A stretch of 64,000 nucleotides of DNA from Delphinus delphis (taxonomy: Eukaryota > Chordata > Mammalia > Artiodactyla > Delphinidae). This document shows, one piece after another, positions 1 through 11,729 of this stretch (the first letter of the stretch is position 1; each line of letters opens with the position of its first letter). A program made the position numbers and the translations under genes. The DNA is taken from NCBI RefSeq assembly GCF_949987515.2, contig NC_082696.1:33522431-33586430 (forward strand), read 5' to 3'. Below the pieces are notes generated by a model. The model was not told the origin of the DNA. It saw only the letters and a list, made by a program, of their open reading frames with translations, and made no database searches.

Positions 1-1504
1 ATACTGGAGTTTATTAAGTGTGCAATAGCAGTATGTCTAAAAAACAGTGTACATACCTTAATTAAAAAATGCTTGATTGCTAAAAAAATGCTAACCATCT
101 CTGAACCTTCAGTGAGTTGTGGTAGTAACATCAAAGGTCACTGATCACAGATCACCATAACAAGTGTAATAATAATGAAAAAATTTGAAATATTGTGTGA
201 ATTACCAAAATGTGACACAGCGACACGAAGTATGTAAATACTGTTGGAAAAATGGCGCTGAAAGACTTGCTCAACGCAGGGTTGTCACAGACCTTCAAGT
301 TGTAAAAAACTCAATTATCTGCAAAGTGTAGTAAAGCGAAGTGCAGTAAAACAAGTTATGCCTGTAGTATGTAATTGAAACTTCTGTTTTCTGCACTTAC
401 ATGGTCATAGAAAAGAGGCATATGTTCATATAAACTCTCAGGGATTTACTTTATAAAATCAGTTTCTACTGTGTGACCTGGGATCAGTAGACTTTAAACT
501 CAGTCTCTTATCTTTAAGCCTAGAATACTCTAGCAATCAGTTGATATTCACAAAGGTGACTGAATTAGCTGTGTAATCAAAGATTTAATTAAGCTAGGTA
601 TATTGTAATTCATAAGGCTGGAAAGCTTACCAAGAGTGGCCACAGTGATTGAAATGAAAGACTCCCCCCACCCCCATTCTGAGTTAATCACATGATTGTA
701 TTAGCTGGGACCACCCATTGTAGAGCATCTGTGTTGCATTATTTTGTATCTCAACACTGTTTATTCAGCAGGGCCTGATAAAGATCTGTAATTCATTTCT
801 CACTATATTTAGCCACTTTTTCACTGAAGCCTGATGACATGAGACAACAATGATTTTACCTGAGCATCAGGATTTTACCTGATTTTGTGTCACTAACTGA
901 AGCCATTAGTGTATATTTCTCTGGGTTGTTTACATGTCATGTCTAGACTGTCATTTCAAGGGCAAAAAATATATCCTTTTTAATGTTTTATGTCCACTAA
1001 CCTACAATGACTGACGTTTACTTTTAGAAGTATTATTTTCAGTAACTAACATTTTAGGGTTTACTGGGTCCAGCACTGAACTAAGAACTTTATAAGCCTC
1101 AGCTCAGTAGTTTCAAAATGCACCTGACCACCCATTTTGTGGGTACCAAATTCAATTTAGCTGGTAGCAACCAGTTTTTTAAAAAATGAAACAGAAGAAT
1201 ATATATTAATAACAGCAATAATAAAAATAAGCATGTATCTTATAGAGGATGTATTGTTTCTTGAAACTTTGGTCTTTATTACATAGATTTATTTATATTT
1301 ATGTTTCTGTGTACTGAGTCACAATGTGAGATGAATTTTCCTCTGTGGCTCTGACCAAAAAAGTGGGAAAGCCTCTACACTGCTTTTTCACATAGTGCTC
1401 GCTCCAATCCTATGAAGTAATCCTAGGTCTGTGATGTGTCCAAAGTCAACAGTTTATAAACTCCAAGGTCATTCTTTAGCTATTATGTTGTGGCACTTCT
1501 ATCA
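1..1504. other. Unique AT-rich non-coding DNA
   Basis: I see no gene, recognisable repeat or open frame of note here. There is a short C-run (about 665-677) and AT-rich sequence throughout. It may hold very old repeats that have decayed beyond what can be read by eye. Confidence 0.6.
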
Positions 1505-1705
1505 GATTACAAAGAGCACAGGTTTTGCTTAATTTGGCAAATTACTGATTTAACTTACCCGGGCCTCTTTCCTTATCCTCTATTGGGGAGAATGCTACCA
1601 CCACCACCCTAACTCTTCACAGGCTTGTAAGGATCAAGTAAGGTAATTGATGTAAATATGCTCTTCTAACCTTAAAGGAGCTATACACAAAATAAGGTAT
1701 TAGTA
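1505..1705 (+). repeat. MIR SINE relic
   Basis: The order of landmarks follows MIR in sense orientation: a 'gagcacagg' region, an 'aacttacc..gggcctctttcc' stretch, an AT-rich middle and an 'aaggatcaagtaaggtaa' tail region like the core of MIR. It is strongly diverged, as expected for a Mesozoic SINE. No function is implied. Confidence 0.5.
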
Positions 1706-2215
1706 GTACAATAACTTGCTCTCTACCTCTTCAGAGGCTTCATTGACTACCAGGTTTGACTAGAGATGGTCGGATTTAAGTGCCTTTTAAAGTATTTTTC
1801 AAACTCAGAAGTCTCCAATTCGTTGTTTCGTGAGTAGAGATCATTCCTGTCGAGTACTTTTAATAGTTTTTGTTTCTTGTTTATGACAAGATGTTGTGAA
1901 TAAAGTAGCTATGATTTATATTTACTTCTCCTATTTTGGTGATACTCTTTACAAAACAACAGAAGGCAAAGGTACTTTGGACATACCTGTACAAGCTCAT
2001 TATCTACATTTGTCTTCAAATAAACCCGCATCTTGGTTTTAAAAGAAAAATAACTGTAAATAAAACTTGATTTTCAACAGAAGTTTGAAATACCAATGGT
2101 GATATTCAGTGGAACATCTAAAAAGTTCTAAATAAAAAGATATCCAAGATGTATAGAAAAACAACAGCAGTGGACAGAAAGCAAACATAAAACCTCCAAT
2201 TGATTATAAAACTTT

Positions 2216-2460
2216 ATTTTTTTATTTTTTAAAATTTATTTTTATTTTTTTGTTTTTGGCTGCGTTGGGTCTTTGTTGCGGTGCGCGGGCTTCTCATTGC
2301 AGTGGCCTCTTACTGGGGAGCACGGCGCGCGGGCTTCAGTAGTTGTGGCGCACAGGCCTAGCCGCTCCGTGGCATGTGGGATCTGCCCGGGCCAGGGCTC
2401 GAACCCATGTCCCCTGCATCGGCAGGCGGACTCCCAACTACTGCGCCACCAGGGAAGCCC
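2216..2460 (-). mobile_element. CHR-type SINE, intermediate subtype
   Basis: This tRNA-derived SINE lies on the minus strand: its T-rich tail is at the left and its tRNA-like end (reads gggcttccctggtggc on the minus strand) is at the right. It is flanked by a perfect 15-bp target-site duplication, tgattataaaacttt, at 2201-2215 and 2461-2475. The tRNA-like half carries the short-subtype marker 'ggcggactc', but the tail half still has the long-subtype 'ggctgcgttgggtc'. Two internal blocks of the long subtype are missing, so it looks transitional. The B box is the canonical GGTTCGAGCC. Confidence 0.95.
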
Positions 2461-2475
2461 TGATTATAAAACTTT

Positions 2476-4961
2476 TGAGTGGAGGTATTTTAATAAATAC
2501 AAGTAGCCAGTAAAGTAGCTAGTTGCCTACTGCCTGTCTCCTCTCCTGACTCTGTCTCTTTCTTTTCTCTTTCACTCTTTCTCTCTCTCTCCCCCAGTCA
2601 TCTGTCTTTCTATCTGTGTGGCCATCTGGTATGTTTTTACTCCGTATTTATTCTGTGGCCTAATTTCAGGATATAATGATAAAAACATGCATATTTTGCA
2701 TTTTGTATGTCAGTATGGAATAAACTCATAATTCAGTATACATTCAGAGGCTTAGAGTTATGAATGTTATCGTCATTAAAGATTTCTCAACATTTAGAGG
2801 AACAGGCAGTTATCTGGACAGAGGAGCATTGATGTCTCTCTTCTCCAGCAGCTCCTGAGTCTAGTCTTAACTAAAAGCACAGGAGGATATTGGGATGCAA
2901 ATTAAGTAGAGGCAGGCTCTTTGCCAGGTGTTGTTTATTGAGCTGAATAAATGTCTCATGAGTGGGTTGGAGGGAGGTGGTTAGTTTAAGTGGGCAGGAA
3001 GAGCCCCCATACTCCAAGTGCTGAGATTTCTCAAAGAAATACCCAAAATGTGGATTCCTGGGCCCCTGCAGGGAGGGGAAGGCCTTCCGGAATTGTCCTT
3101 AGATTGGAAGTTAGGATCCTTCGAATGCAAGTGTGCCTGTGATTTATCTTTTTAACAACTTGAGAAAAAAAGTGTTAAGGAAATAAGATAACTACAGTTT
3201 CAGGGGATTTATTTACAGTTCCTAAGAGAACTAATTGTTTTACTTTTTCACACTTCAGATATAAACAGTATGCTAATATAGCAAAGCACCCATACCTATT
3301 CATGAGAAAAATCCTCTAGAGGACTTAATGTTAGTCAGCATGTTATAAAACACTGTTAGAAACAGTACTTCGAAGTATAAAAATTTTTTTCTTTTAAAGT
3401 ATTCAGCAATTCAAAATTTAAAATGATTCACAGAATCACCTCACACCACCTTCAATTAATGAGATTTTACTGTTTTTGTGTTAGTTAGATCTGACAGAAA
3501 GGGAGGGGATAAAACCCTTCTGATAAGTGATAATCACTTAAACTTTGGATCTAAACTAAGAGCACAGGGCTTCTCAAAATATGCATGAATTAATACTGGG
3601 AGAGAATGTGTAAGAGTGATGGAATAATGAGAAATAAAGGAGGGGAAATGGGAAGGATTCAGTCAAAACAAGAAAGCCAAAGTATTTAAGTGTACGACTC
3701 TCATTTTTGATGTTACTTGGTTAAATGTGACATTTTACATTTACTCATTTCAAAGCAAGATAAAAATCTCAAGTGTTTAGAGTTAATTTTATTTCTGTCT
3801 ACTTTGTGTTACAAGTTTTATTTTTTCAGTGTATAGCCAGGGATAATTAAGTTAAAAATATTTAAAAAGAGAGTGTAACGTTATTCATTCCCTCATTCCT
3901 TGGCAGCTTAAAACTATTATATTAAGATTAGTGTTCTGTTACTGATTAGCACTTGAATGTTTATTTTATACCTCTGAAGTGAAAATTTACTTCACTGCTG
4001 GCAGTGTAGAATACAGTCATCTCCAATGTTGACAATTACCATAAGGCAATTTTATAAGTGATTAGTCCCATGCTGTTGTGTGTGTGGAAGGGTTATGGCA
4101 TAGGGTTATTCTGTTATCCTTTTCGGATACTACCCCTTTTAGTTTATAAGTAATCTAATGTTTGTTACCTGTTATGTTTTACTGATTCCAGAGCCCCTCT
4201 GGCCTTCTTTAGTTTACCGTGATGCCAAGCATTATAAACATATTTTGAGTAAAAATTTCTGAGGGAGAACTATCCTCTTCTCTGTTTATAAAGAATTTTA
4301 TTATAAAATGAGAGCAGTTCCACAGACCGCACCTGAAAATGTCGCATCACATCATCATTAGTTCATTATCATACCTTGTGTAACATTTATTTAGAAGCAG
4401 AGTTGGTTTATACAATGTTTGTTTGTTTAGAAGATAATGAATTTCACTGGATGATGATAATTTTAAAGGCTGTGTATGTTGTTACTAATGGTCAAGCTAA
4501 AGGAAGTGACATTATTTTAAATATTGCTGTCTTTAGGATCTTCTAGGACAAGGCCATGTACAGATTAAATCTGGACCTGGTCTCAAAATCCCAGATCCTA
4601 AATTAAATTTAAGTTATTTCATTTTGACTTAATATTTTATATTAAAAATAGTCATTTATTAAATACTACTATATGTATAGCATTTAGATAGAAACTTTCA
4701 AGATATAAAGTATATGATAAATTCCTTACTAGATGAAGTATATAACAATCATAGGAAGAATTTTATAATTAATATTCTTTGTTTTTCACTTTACTACAGG
4801 ACAGGATTTTATGACTAGCTCTCTCTCTGTCTAACCTACTTTTCAACCTCAAGATTTAAGAAATTGTTTTTTTCCAGCTATCACATTGCTGTAATCTAAG
4901 ATCAGACTTCCTCATTAGGCCTGCTTCTTCTCCCAAGACTTTGGAGGACACTCAATGAATC
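2476..4961. other. Unique non-coding DNA, with CT-rich patch
   Basis: No gene or clear repeat is visible across this stretch. A pyrimidine-rich simple-sequence patch lies at about 2537-2596. Stop codons are frequent in all frames. Confidence 0.6.
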
Positions 4962-5700
4962 TTTAAATATACATTGAGCATCTTCACCGTGGCATGTTTT
5001 TAGGGACTGAGGACATGGTCCCTTACATCATGGGCCTCTCCTCATGGTCCTTAAAGTCTAGGGTAGACTGATGTTAAACAGATACTTATACATAATTAAG
5101 TAATGATAAGGTTGTAAAGTTCTATAAAGAAATGTAGGGAGAAATATAAGGAGAAGTTGTCTCAGGAAGATTACCCTTGCCTTGAAGTCATTGAGAACCC
5201 AAGAGTGAACAGGAATTCTTGACTTGAAGATAGCTGGGCAGAAGATACCAAGCAAAGAGCACAGCCTGCATGAAGGCATGAAGACTGGAGAGAAGGTGGT
5301 ATTTTGTAGCAACTGACAAAAACCGACCGTGGTTGGAGAGGAGACTGTGAAGAGGAGCTTGGCTATAAGTAATTGTGAGGATTTTGTTATAAGGAAAAAG
5401 GGGAACCAAAGTGGGCGAAAGACATCATCTGATTTTCATTTTATAAGGATCATTCTGAGAACAGTGTGAAAAATGGTTTGGATAAGGCCATATGGATTTG
5501 GGGGAGACCAGTTAGGAGGACATCCTGGTAATCTCGGGGATGATAGTGGTCTGGATGAGGGTAGGGTGAGAGAACGGACAGGTAAGAGAGGTATTTTGAA
5601 GGTAGGAACGATAGAGCTTACTGATAGATTTGTGGGGATTTAGAGGAAAGGATGAGAGATGCTGCCTAAGCACCTGGTTTAAACTGTAACATTTACCAAG
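4962..5700 (-). repeat. L2 LINE 3' end with ORF2 remnant
   Basis: Reading the minus strand, this is the 3' part of an L2 (CR1-clade) LINE. A reverse-transcriptase-domain remnant lies at about 5512-5735, with 'SISKLYRSYLQNTS' and 'LIQTTII' matching the L2 ORF2 pattern. The '..gacatcatctgattttc' and '..gaccagttaggagga' blocks on the plus strand are standard L2 antisense landmarks. A frame of about 97 codons survives by chance. The element is an ancient inactive relic. Confidence 0.75.
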
Positions 5701-5735
5701 ATAGAGAACATGAAAGCTGGGTGTTTTGGACCTCT

Positions 5736-6970
5736 GCCTCCCTAAGAATTTAAAAACAAATTTGCATGTTACTCTTCCCCTGCTTGATTCTATTTTAGGC
5801 ATCATGACTGAATATTCTTACTTTTCAAAATTGTTTCTCTTTCTACTGTGGTTTAAGGGATATGTGTAAATATATGTACATGTGTGTCTGTTGAAAACTT
5901 AGTCACTGAAAATTACCCATTTCAGTTCCAAACAACTGGCTCCTTATCCTCGGTCACCTTTCTGTATTGATTCTCTCTCCTTTATACTTTAGCTTCCTTG
6001 AGTGATAACCTTTACTCTTTTTGAAGTTCTTCCCCTGTTACCTTTCTCTACTTTAGAGTATATATAAATACATATATCTATATATGTATGCCCCAACCCT
6101 TAAGTATATACACAGTTTCTTTTAGAGTGCATGGAGTTGGTGTGTAATAAGATATGGAGGAAGGAAGAACACTTTAAAAAAATTGCTTTCTTTAATGACT
6201 TGTCTTAGAAAATGGACACATACAAGAACTGAGAATTTTTTTTTCTTTTTTTTTTGGAAAATAACAAAGATTTTACCATTTGGCTGCTTACTAAAGTCAG
6301 AAAAATAGGAGTTCAACTCTTATTTTTCCCCACATACTTTGAGGGCATTCTGACAATTTTAATGTGAATTGTAAAATGTAGGAGGTACACTCTCATTCCC
6401 TTTCATGCACATAAATCAAGTTTCAGGCTCTTTCGGAAATGTTTACTAGAAAACATCACGGGCAGACTTTAAAATGCTTTTGGATTGCATGATGGCATGG
6501 TGCCCCTTCGATCGAAGGCTTGTAATATTTTATTTTCTTTCCCAAAGAGTCAAGATAAATCCTGTAAACGTTTTTTTCTTGTTTTGTTGTTTCTGTTGTA
6601 CCATTGTGTTTGGCTCTAAGCTTTTACCCCCCAGGAAACAAGTGTTTTCTTACTTTGGGGCTCCTACTGAGTCCTCCAGCTGTTGGGCAGCGGTTTCAAG
6701 GCTGTTCCTTATTTACACACTGTAATTCTGGCTGGTCAGAAAACTTCCTAAGTCTTGTCTGAAGTATAATAATACGAATTGTAAGAGATGTATTTTGAAG
6801 GGAAAATCTTTGTCAAAACTTACCAGAATGTAGCTTATTTTATTATTTAACATAACACCTGATTTAATTAAATTATTATATGCTTTTAAAAAACTGGTCA
6901 CGATGAACTTCAGCATAAGACCTAATCTGCAAAACCTCAAGCAAATTCATGAATAGCCAGTTAGTAACAG
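5736..6970. other. Unique non-coding DNA
   Basis: No gene or classified repeat is seen. TATA-rich patches occur at about 6058-6090, and a perfect 14-bp palindrome is at 6505-6518. Short frames on both strands show no recognisable domain. Confidence 0.6.
6505..6518. repeat. Perfect 14-bp palindrome
   Basis: The sequence ccttcgatcgaagg is its own reverse complement. It holds two CpGs in an otherwise CpG-poor neighbourhood. This may be chance; no neighbouring element explains it. Confidence 0.9.
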
Positions 6971-6971
6971 C

Positions 6972-7160
6972 AAACGTGTTAAGCCATGAGTGTATGCTAG
7001 GCACTATGTTGGGGTCTGTTTAGACTTTGCCCTCCAGGAACTTCAGTCTGTTGAGAGAAATGGACTTGTTGAGAAACGTTCTAACTCACTTAGGAATGAA
7101 ATGCTGAGAGAGGACAGACTGGGGAAAAACTGGCTCTCCCTGGAAAAGTTGAGAAAAACA
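6972..7160 (-). repeat. L2 LINE 3' fragment (part 1)
   Basis: On the plus strand the sequence follows the antisense of an L2 3' end: 'tgtatgctaggcactatgttgggg', then a 'ctccaggaacttcagtctgttgag' block. It is separated from a second L2 segment (7346-7830) by an L1 piece. Confidence 0.65.
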
Positions 7161-7163
7161 GCA

Positions 7164-7345
7164 CTGCAAATATTTTCTCCCATTCTGATGGCTGTTTTTA
7201 ATCTTGTTTATGGTTTCCTTTGCTGTGCAAAAGCTTTTGAGTTTCACTAGGTCCCATTTGTTTATTTTTGTTTTTATTTCCATTCCTCTAGGAGGTGGGT
7301 CAAAAAGGATCTTGCTGTGATTTATGTCAAAGAGTGTTCCTCCCT
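7164..7345 (-). mobile_element. L1 ORF2 internal fragment nested in L2
   Basis: The plus strand reads as antisense L1 ORF2: 'aaatattttctcccattctg', 'tttcctttgctgtgcaaaag', and then 'ctaggaggtgggtcaaaaag', a form I associate with artiodactyl-type L1. No 3' UTR or poly(T) is present at the left edge, so this is a truncated internal piece. It interrupts an L2, which makes it younger than the L2. Confidence 0.8.
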
Positions 7346-7830
7346 ACAGATGAGGGAACAGTTGTGTTAAGTCTTACCCTTGGAGTTTCCAGATGAAGAA
7401 CAGGGGAGTGGCTTACATATTTACAGCGTACCAGTATGATAAATTCTATAATAGTGTTAGGTTTTGGCATTGTGGGAACACACTGAAGAGCCGGATTACT
7501 CAATTGGGGGGCGGTTGGATGGAGTTTACCTAGTAAGTGATAGCAGCTTTGAGATCTAAAGACGTGCAGGAATGAGAAGGTTAAGGGAGAGCCAAGGAGG
7601 ATTTTCTAGGTAGAGAGAGTAGCCTGTGAAGGGCCCAGAAATAAAGCAGTAAGAACTGGTACTGGTGTCTTTGAAGACACTAGAGGCGAATGTGACAATT
7701 TGTTGGGGCTAGATTGGAAAACCCTTGGGTCTTGTGCCACTTTTGAGTGTCGACTTTATCTTGGAGACAACCTGATGATATTGAAGGGTTTTAGGCAGGG
7801 GAGAGATAGGATCAGACTTCCATAATTAGA
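7346..7830 (-). repeat. L2 LINE fragment (part 2)
   Basis: This continues the L2 antisense after the L1 interruption. Landmarks on the plus strand include 'gtagcctgtgaagggcccag' and 'gggttttaggcaggggagag', followed by '..gatcagacttcc'. Strongly diverged. Confidence 0.6.
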
Positions 7831-8636
7831 AGATTATGTTAAATTCGTTTAAAAAATTGGGAACATTGGTGAATCAATTCCCAGGGGAAGCTTCATCACC
7901 TAGAACTCTTCCTGCCTTAATGCTTGGGCTCTTAGTTACCTAGCAGCCTCGCTTAGCTTTTAGCATCCTTTGCTTGTGGTAATTTTTGCCACCCTTGTCC
8001 TTTCTGCTATCAGCCATTTTCTTCTGCACCCATCATGTTTGTGGTACACAGAGCCCTGACCAGGATCATGAAGGGCGATTGAAAAAGTAACAAGATAAAA
8101 AAATTATATATTAAAGTAAGCCTAATACTTAAGTTGGTGGTAGATTTTGGTGTTCGTATGAGTACTTGAGTCTGTCTAAATTAATCTGACTTTCTCATCA
8201 CTGTTTTCCAGCTTGGGAATTGACCTCAGGTAAAATAATTGGAAATTATTGGTATAACCCAAACTACAGTACAGCTGCCGAGTGTGGATACATGGGAGCC
8301 AGGCTGCTTTTGTCTGCTTCCTCATAAACATTCTTTCCGCATTCTTTATCAGTACATAATCCTGAGACACAAAAAAGCCTTTGTGTCCCACTGGGAATGT
8401 GAGAAAATCAAACCTATATATTGGTTTTGCTCCTGGTTAGGAACTACTAACATTTCTGTATTAACCACCCTGGTTTTGAATTGAGATAAATGTTTCCAGC
8501 AAATGTGTCCTACATTTCCCCTGAAGATATCACCATTCCTGTACAAGACATTTTAAAGACAGATTACTAATGTCTGTTTTCATCCACCTGATGCTGTGAT
8601 TTGTGGGTACTCGTTAGAAATGTAAATTTAATGGAA
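7831..8636. other. Unique non-coding DNA
   Basis: No gene, RNA or classified repeat recognised. Overlapping short frames on both strands (about 8176-8546) lack any domain signature and are best read as chance. Confidence 0.55.
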
Positions 8637-8740
8637 CTTAGCCTAATAGTAAGCACTTATATAGCACTTCCCATGTGCCAGACACCTTATGTAAATTAAC
8701 ACATTTAATCTTCACTACATCATCTGAGGGTAGGTATTAT
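8637..8740 (-). repeat. MIR SINE, part 1 (split by LTR)
   Basis: This follows the reverse complement of MIR: 'gcacttatatagcacttccc', 'atgtgccagacacc', 'catttaatcttcactac' and 'gaggg taggtattatt'. The remaining part resumes at 9131 after a MaLR LTR, giving a nested arrangement. Confidence 0.8.
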
Positions 8741-9130
8741 TGTTATACACTCTTAGGAACTGAATTGTGATCCTCGCCACACCCCCCCGCCATTCATAAG
8801 CTGAAGTCCTAACTCCGAATGTGACTATATTTGAAGGTAGAACCTTTAATGAGCTAATTAAAGTTAAATGGGGTCATAAGGGTGGGGCCCTAATCCAATA
8901 GAACTGGTGTCTTTATAAGAAGAGAAAGACACCAGGGATGCAAGTGCACAGAGAAGGGGCCATGGGAGGACACAGGGAGAAGGCAGCCATCTGCCAGCCA
9001 AGGAGAGAACCCTCAGGAGAACCTTGATAGCACACTGATCTTGGACTTCCAGAACTTCAAGAAAATAAATGTGTTGTTTAAGCCACTTAGTGTGTGGTAT
9101 ATTGTTATGGCAGCTCTTACAGATTAATAA
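8741..9130 (+). mobile_element. MaLR/ERVL-type solo LTR inserted in MIR
   Basis: MaLR-like LTR in sense orientation. It opens with tgttata followed by 'aactgaattgtgatcc', has a central '..taatccaatagaactggtgt', and ends with an AATAAA (about 9064) followed by 'ttgttatggcagctc' and 'cagattaata'. The closest named group I recall is MLT1, but the subfamily cannot be fixed by eye. It cuts a MIR and carries no internal viral genes. Confidence 0.8.
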
Positions 9131-9278
9131 AGACCAATTTTGCATATGAGGAAATGGAGGCACGGAGATATTAAGCAACTGGATCAAGGTCATACAGCTA
9201 GAAAATGACCAAGTCAGGAATCACACTTGGAAAGTGTGATTATTTAATCAATGTTGTTAACCACTATGCTGTACTGGT
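9131..9278 (-). repeat. MIR SINE, part 2
   Basis: The rest of the split MIR: 'catatgaggaaatggaggca', 'ggtcatacagctag', 'gtcaggaatcacac' and 'aaccactatgctgtactg'. These are the antisense landmarks of the MIR 5' half, in the expected order. Confidence 0.85.
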
Positions 9279-9742
9279 TCTCATGTGGACAGAGCTTCCC
9301 ACTAACTGGGCCTGGGTTGTGTGACTACATACTGCCTCTGGCATTTTCCCTTCCCTCCTTTCCTCTGTCCACCTCCTTGCTTTCTAGTGCACAGTATCCA
9401 TGGCGTGTTCACTTTGGGCTGTACTGTATAGGAATGATATATCTGTAGAATCCCTTATTTTTATCATGGTTAGTAATTTGCATGGCTCAAACAATTTCAT
9501 GGTTCAGAATGAGCAGGGTCAGCAAACAGTGTTGACATTTTTCTTGTCATGCATTAACTTCTCAAATGATAGCAAAACTCACCTTCATTTTTTCCCAGCA
9601 TTAGTCTCATTATTTCTGTTACAGGATGCTTTCATAGTATATCCCTTATTGCCATCTTTTGGAAAGGAATTTCTGGGAAAGGACAGGAAGAAGGAAAGGG
9701 AGAAATTAGAGGAAAATTTGTTAGAATTAAAGTGTCCATGTT

Positions 9743-10044
9743 GGGACTTCCCTGGTGGTGCAGTGGTTAAGAATCTGCCTGCCAATGCAGGGGACATGGG
9801 TTCGAGCCCTGGTCCAGGAAGATCCCACATGCCTCAGAGCAACTAAGCCCGAGTGCCACAACTACTGAAGCCTGTGTGCCTAGAGCCCGCGAGCCACAAC
9901 AAGAGAAGCCACTGCAATGAGAAGCCTGCACACCGCAACGAAGAGTAGCCCCCACTCGCCCCAACTAGAGAAAGCCCGCACATAGCAATGAAGACCCAGC
10001 AGAGCCAAAAATAAATAAATAAATTTATTTAAAAAAAAAAAAAA
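9743..10044 (+). mobile_element. CHR-type SINE, long subtype
   Basis: The tRNA-like end is at the left (gggacttccctggtgg, A-box-like tggtgcagtgg, B box GGTTCGAGCCC) and an 'aaataaataaat' plus A-rich tail is at the right. It is flanked by a 12-bp duplication with one mismatch, agtgtccatgtt at 9731-9742 and agtctccatgtt at 10045-10056. The long subtype keeps the 'gagaagccactgcaatgaga' middle block. It is dead as a gene, but its Pol III boxes remain recognisable. Confidence 0.96.
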
Positions 10045-10056
10045 AGTCTCCATGTT

Positions 10057-10555
10057 AATGCCCAAGACTGGTCTAACTAATGGATTGAGCGCTTTTTAAT
10101 TATTTTAAAGTACATTTAATATGTTGTATGTTTTAAAATGGTCTTTAAAATATGATAGTGTTTTTGGTAGATATTTACTTATACCTCACTAAACCTAAAG
10201 AAATGGTACAGTTGTAAAAATGCTGTGACCATTGAGGGTAGGTACATTGTGGGATCTTGCCTGAAAATACATACAGAATGGATTACATACATAGCTACAT
10301 TGGGATTGGTCTGGGAAATAATTATTTCTGAGCTTATTAACCATTTCCCATGCATTTGCAAACGTGTAGGTTGTATAGGAGAGCAAAACTTACAAACGAA
10401 TACTTGGACTCTTGTCCTGATCTTCCTTTGAAGATGTAAGTAAAGGGAGACTATTTTATGTACTTTGTCAGGTGCCTTTCATATAAATAAAATTTGATAC
10501 AGATATTTAGACACAGATGAAAATAATTATATGTAGTGATTAATGTTAAGATTTT
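10057..10555. other. Unique AT-rich non-coding DNA
   Basis: No gene or repeat recognised. Short frames occur on both strands between about 10179 and 10431 without any domain. Confidence 0.55.
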
Positions 10556-10570
10556 ATATTTTACTTAATT

Positions 10571-10772
10571 TTTTTTTTTTGCGATACGCGGGCCTCTCAC
10601 CGCCGTGGCCTCTCCCGTTGCGGAGCACAGCCTCCGGACGCGCATGCCCAGCAGCCATGGCCCAGAGGCCCAGCTGCTCCGTGGCACGTGGGATCCTCCC
10701 GGACCGGGGCACAAACCCGCATCCCCTGCATCGGCAGGCGGACTCTCAACCACTGCGCCACTAGGGAAGCCC
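10571..10772 (-). mobile_element. CHR-type SINE, short subtype
   Basis: T-rich tail at the left, then 'gcgatacgcgggcctctcac', and 'ctagggaagccc' at the right. It is flanked by atattttacttaatt at 10556-10570 and again at 10776-10790. Its B-box region reads 'gggcacaaaccc' on the plus strand, so the CpG of the short-type box has decayed. Its CpG content makes several frames open on both strands; none is a gene. Confidence 0.96.
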
Positions 10773-10790
10773 AATATATTTTACTTAATT

Positions 10791-11729
10791 TTATATGATT
10801 GACTATTACATGATAAGCATAGTTTAGTTTCTGAAATCATGTTAATATCACTTCACTTTTTATTATGATAGATTGGAAGAAACAAGAGAAGGTATTATGC
10901 TTTACTTTAAGTGTGAAACTTTAAACATAAACTGCCTTAGAATGATTTATGAAGTGTTTTTTTTCTATCATGGAATCACTTTTATCTCTGTATTTCTGTG
11001 CATAATTTCAGTAGAAAATATATTTTATTTTCAAAATAAGATACTTGTCTTTATAAAATAGTTACCTTATTTAATACCTGAATGTACCCTCCTCAATTTA
11101 TGTCACTGAAATTGGTTGCTGTGGAAATATTTTCAAAACACTAGGCTTATGATTTGTGGAAAGTATATTAGAGAATCACATGAATTGTTTTTTTTTTTTT
11201 TAAGTATGCTCTTTTCTGAAGCCTAGTCACAATAAAAATAAAAGGATGTAATTTATGAGAAAAAGAAATTATTTTCATATACAGTAGTTTTTTTTTCTTT
11301 CCCATTAGAGATCAATGACTTTGTCAGTGCAAATTTTTTTTTTTTATGTCTCTAAGCTTGGTCTAGTTTTAAACCATTTTATTTGCCAGTGAAAGGCGAA
11401 CGAAAGTAATTATTGCATGTTTCATTATAGATGAAACTCAGTTTTAAGAATGCTAATCAGATTTTAAAGAATTAAATGACATTTAAATTTATTTATTGAA
11501 AAACTTCAATACCACTGTAACAATGTAAGTATAACGATTTTCTTCCTGAACGACATTCCCTCAATACTCACTCCCAGAAATGCTAAATCTGGGCTACTTA
11601 TTGGCAAAACTAACTGTAAATAGTTTTTTTTTTTTTTCTCTGCATTCAAGCAATTTTAACATGGAATTATCTAACAGGCCTCTGATACTGACACCAATTC
11701 CAATGTGCGTTTTTTTTTTTTTTCTTTTT
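10791..11729. other. AT-rich DNA with many poly(T) runs
   Basis: Homopolymer T runs of 8-13 occur near 11188-11201, 11289-11296, 11333-11345, 11623-11637 and 11709-11723. There is no adjoining SINE body, so these may be tails of decayed elements or simple AT-rich drift. No gene seen. Confidence 0.55.

Noticed and set aside
6505..6518. Palindrome as a protein-binding or recombination site
   Set aside because: One isolated 14-bp palindrome in 64 kb is compatible with chance; no second copy or neighbour supports a role.
9400..9846. 148-codon plus frame
   Set aside because: Its last third is a long-type SINE and the rest has no domain; the frame is fortuitous.
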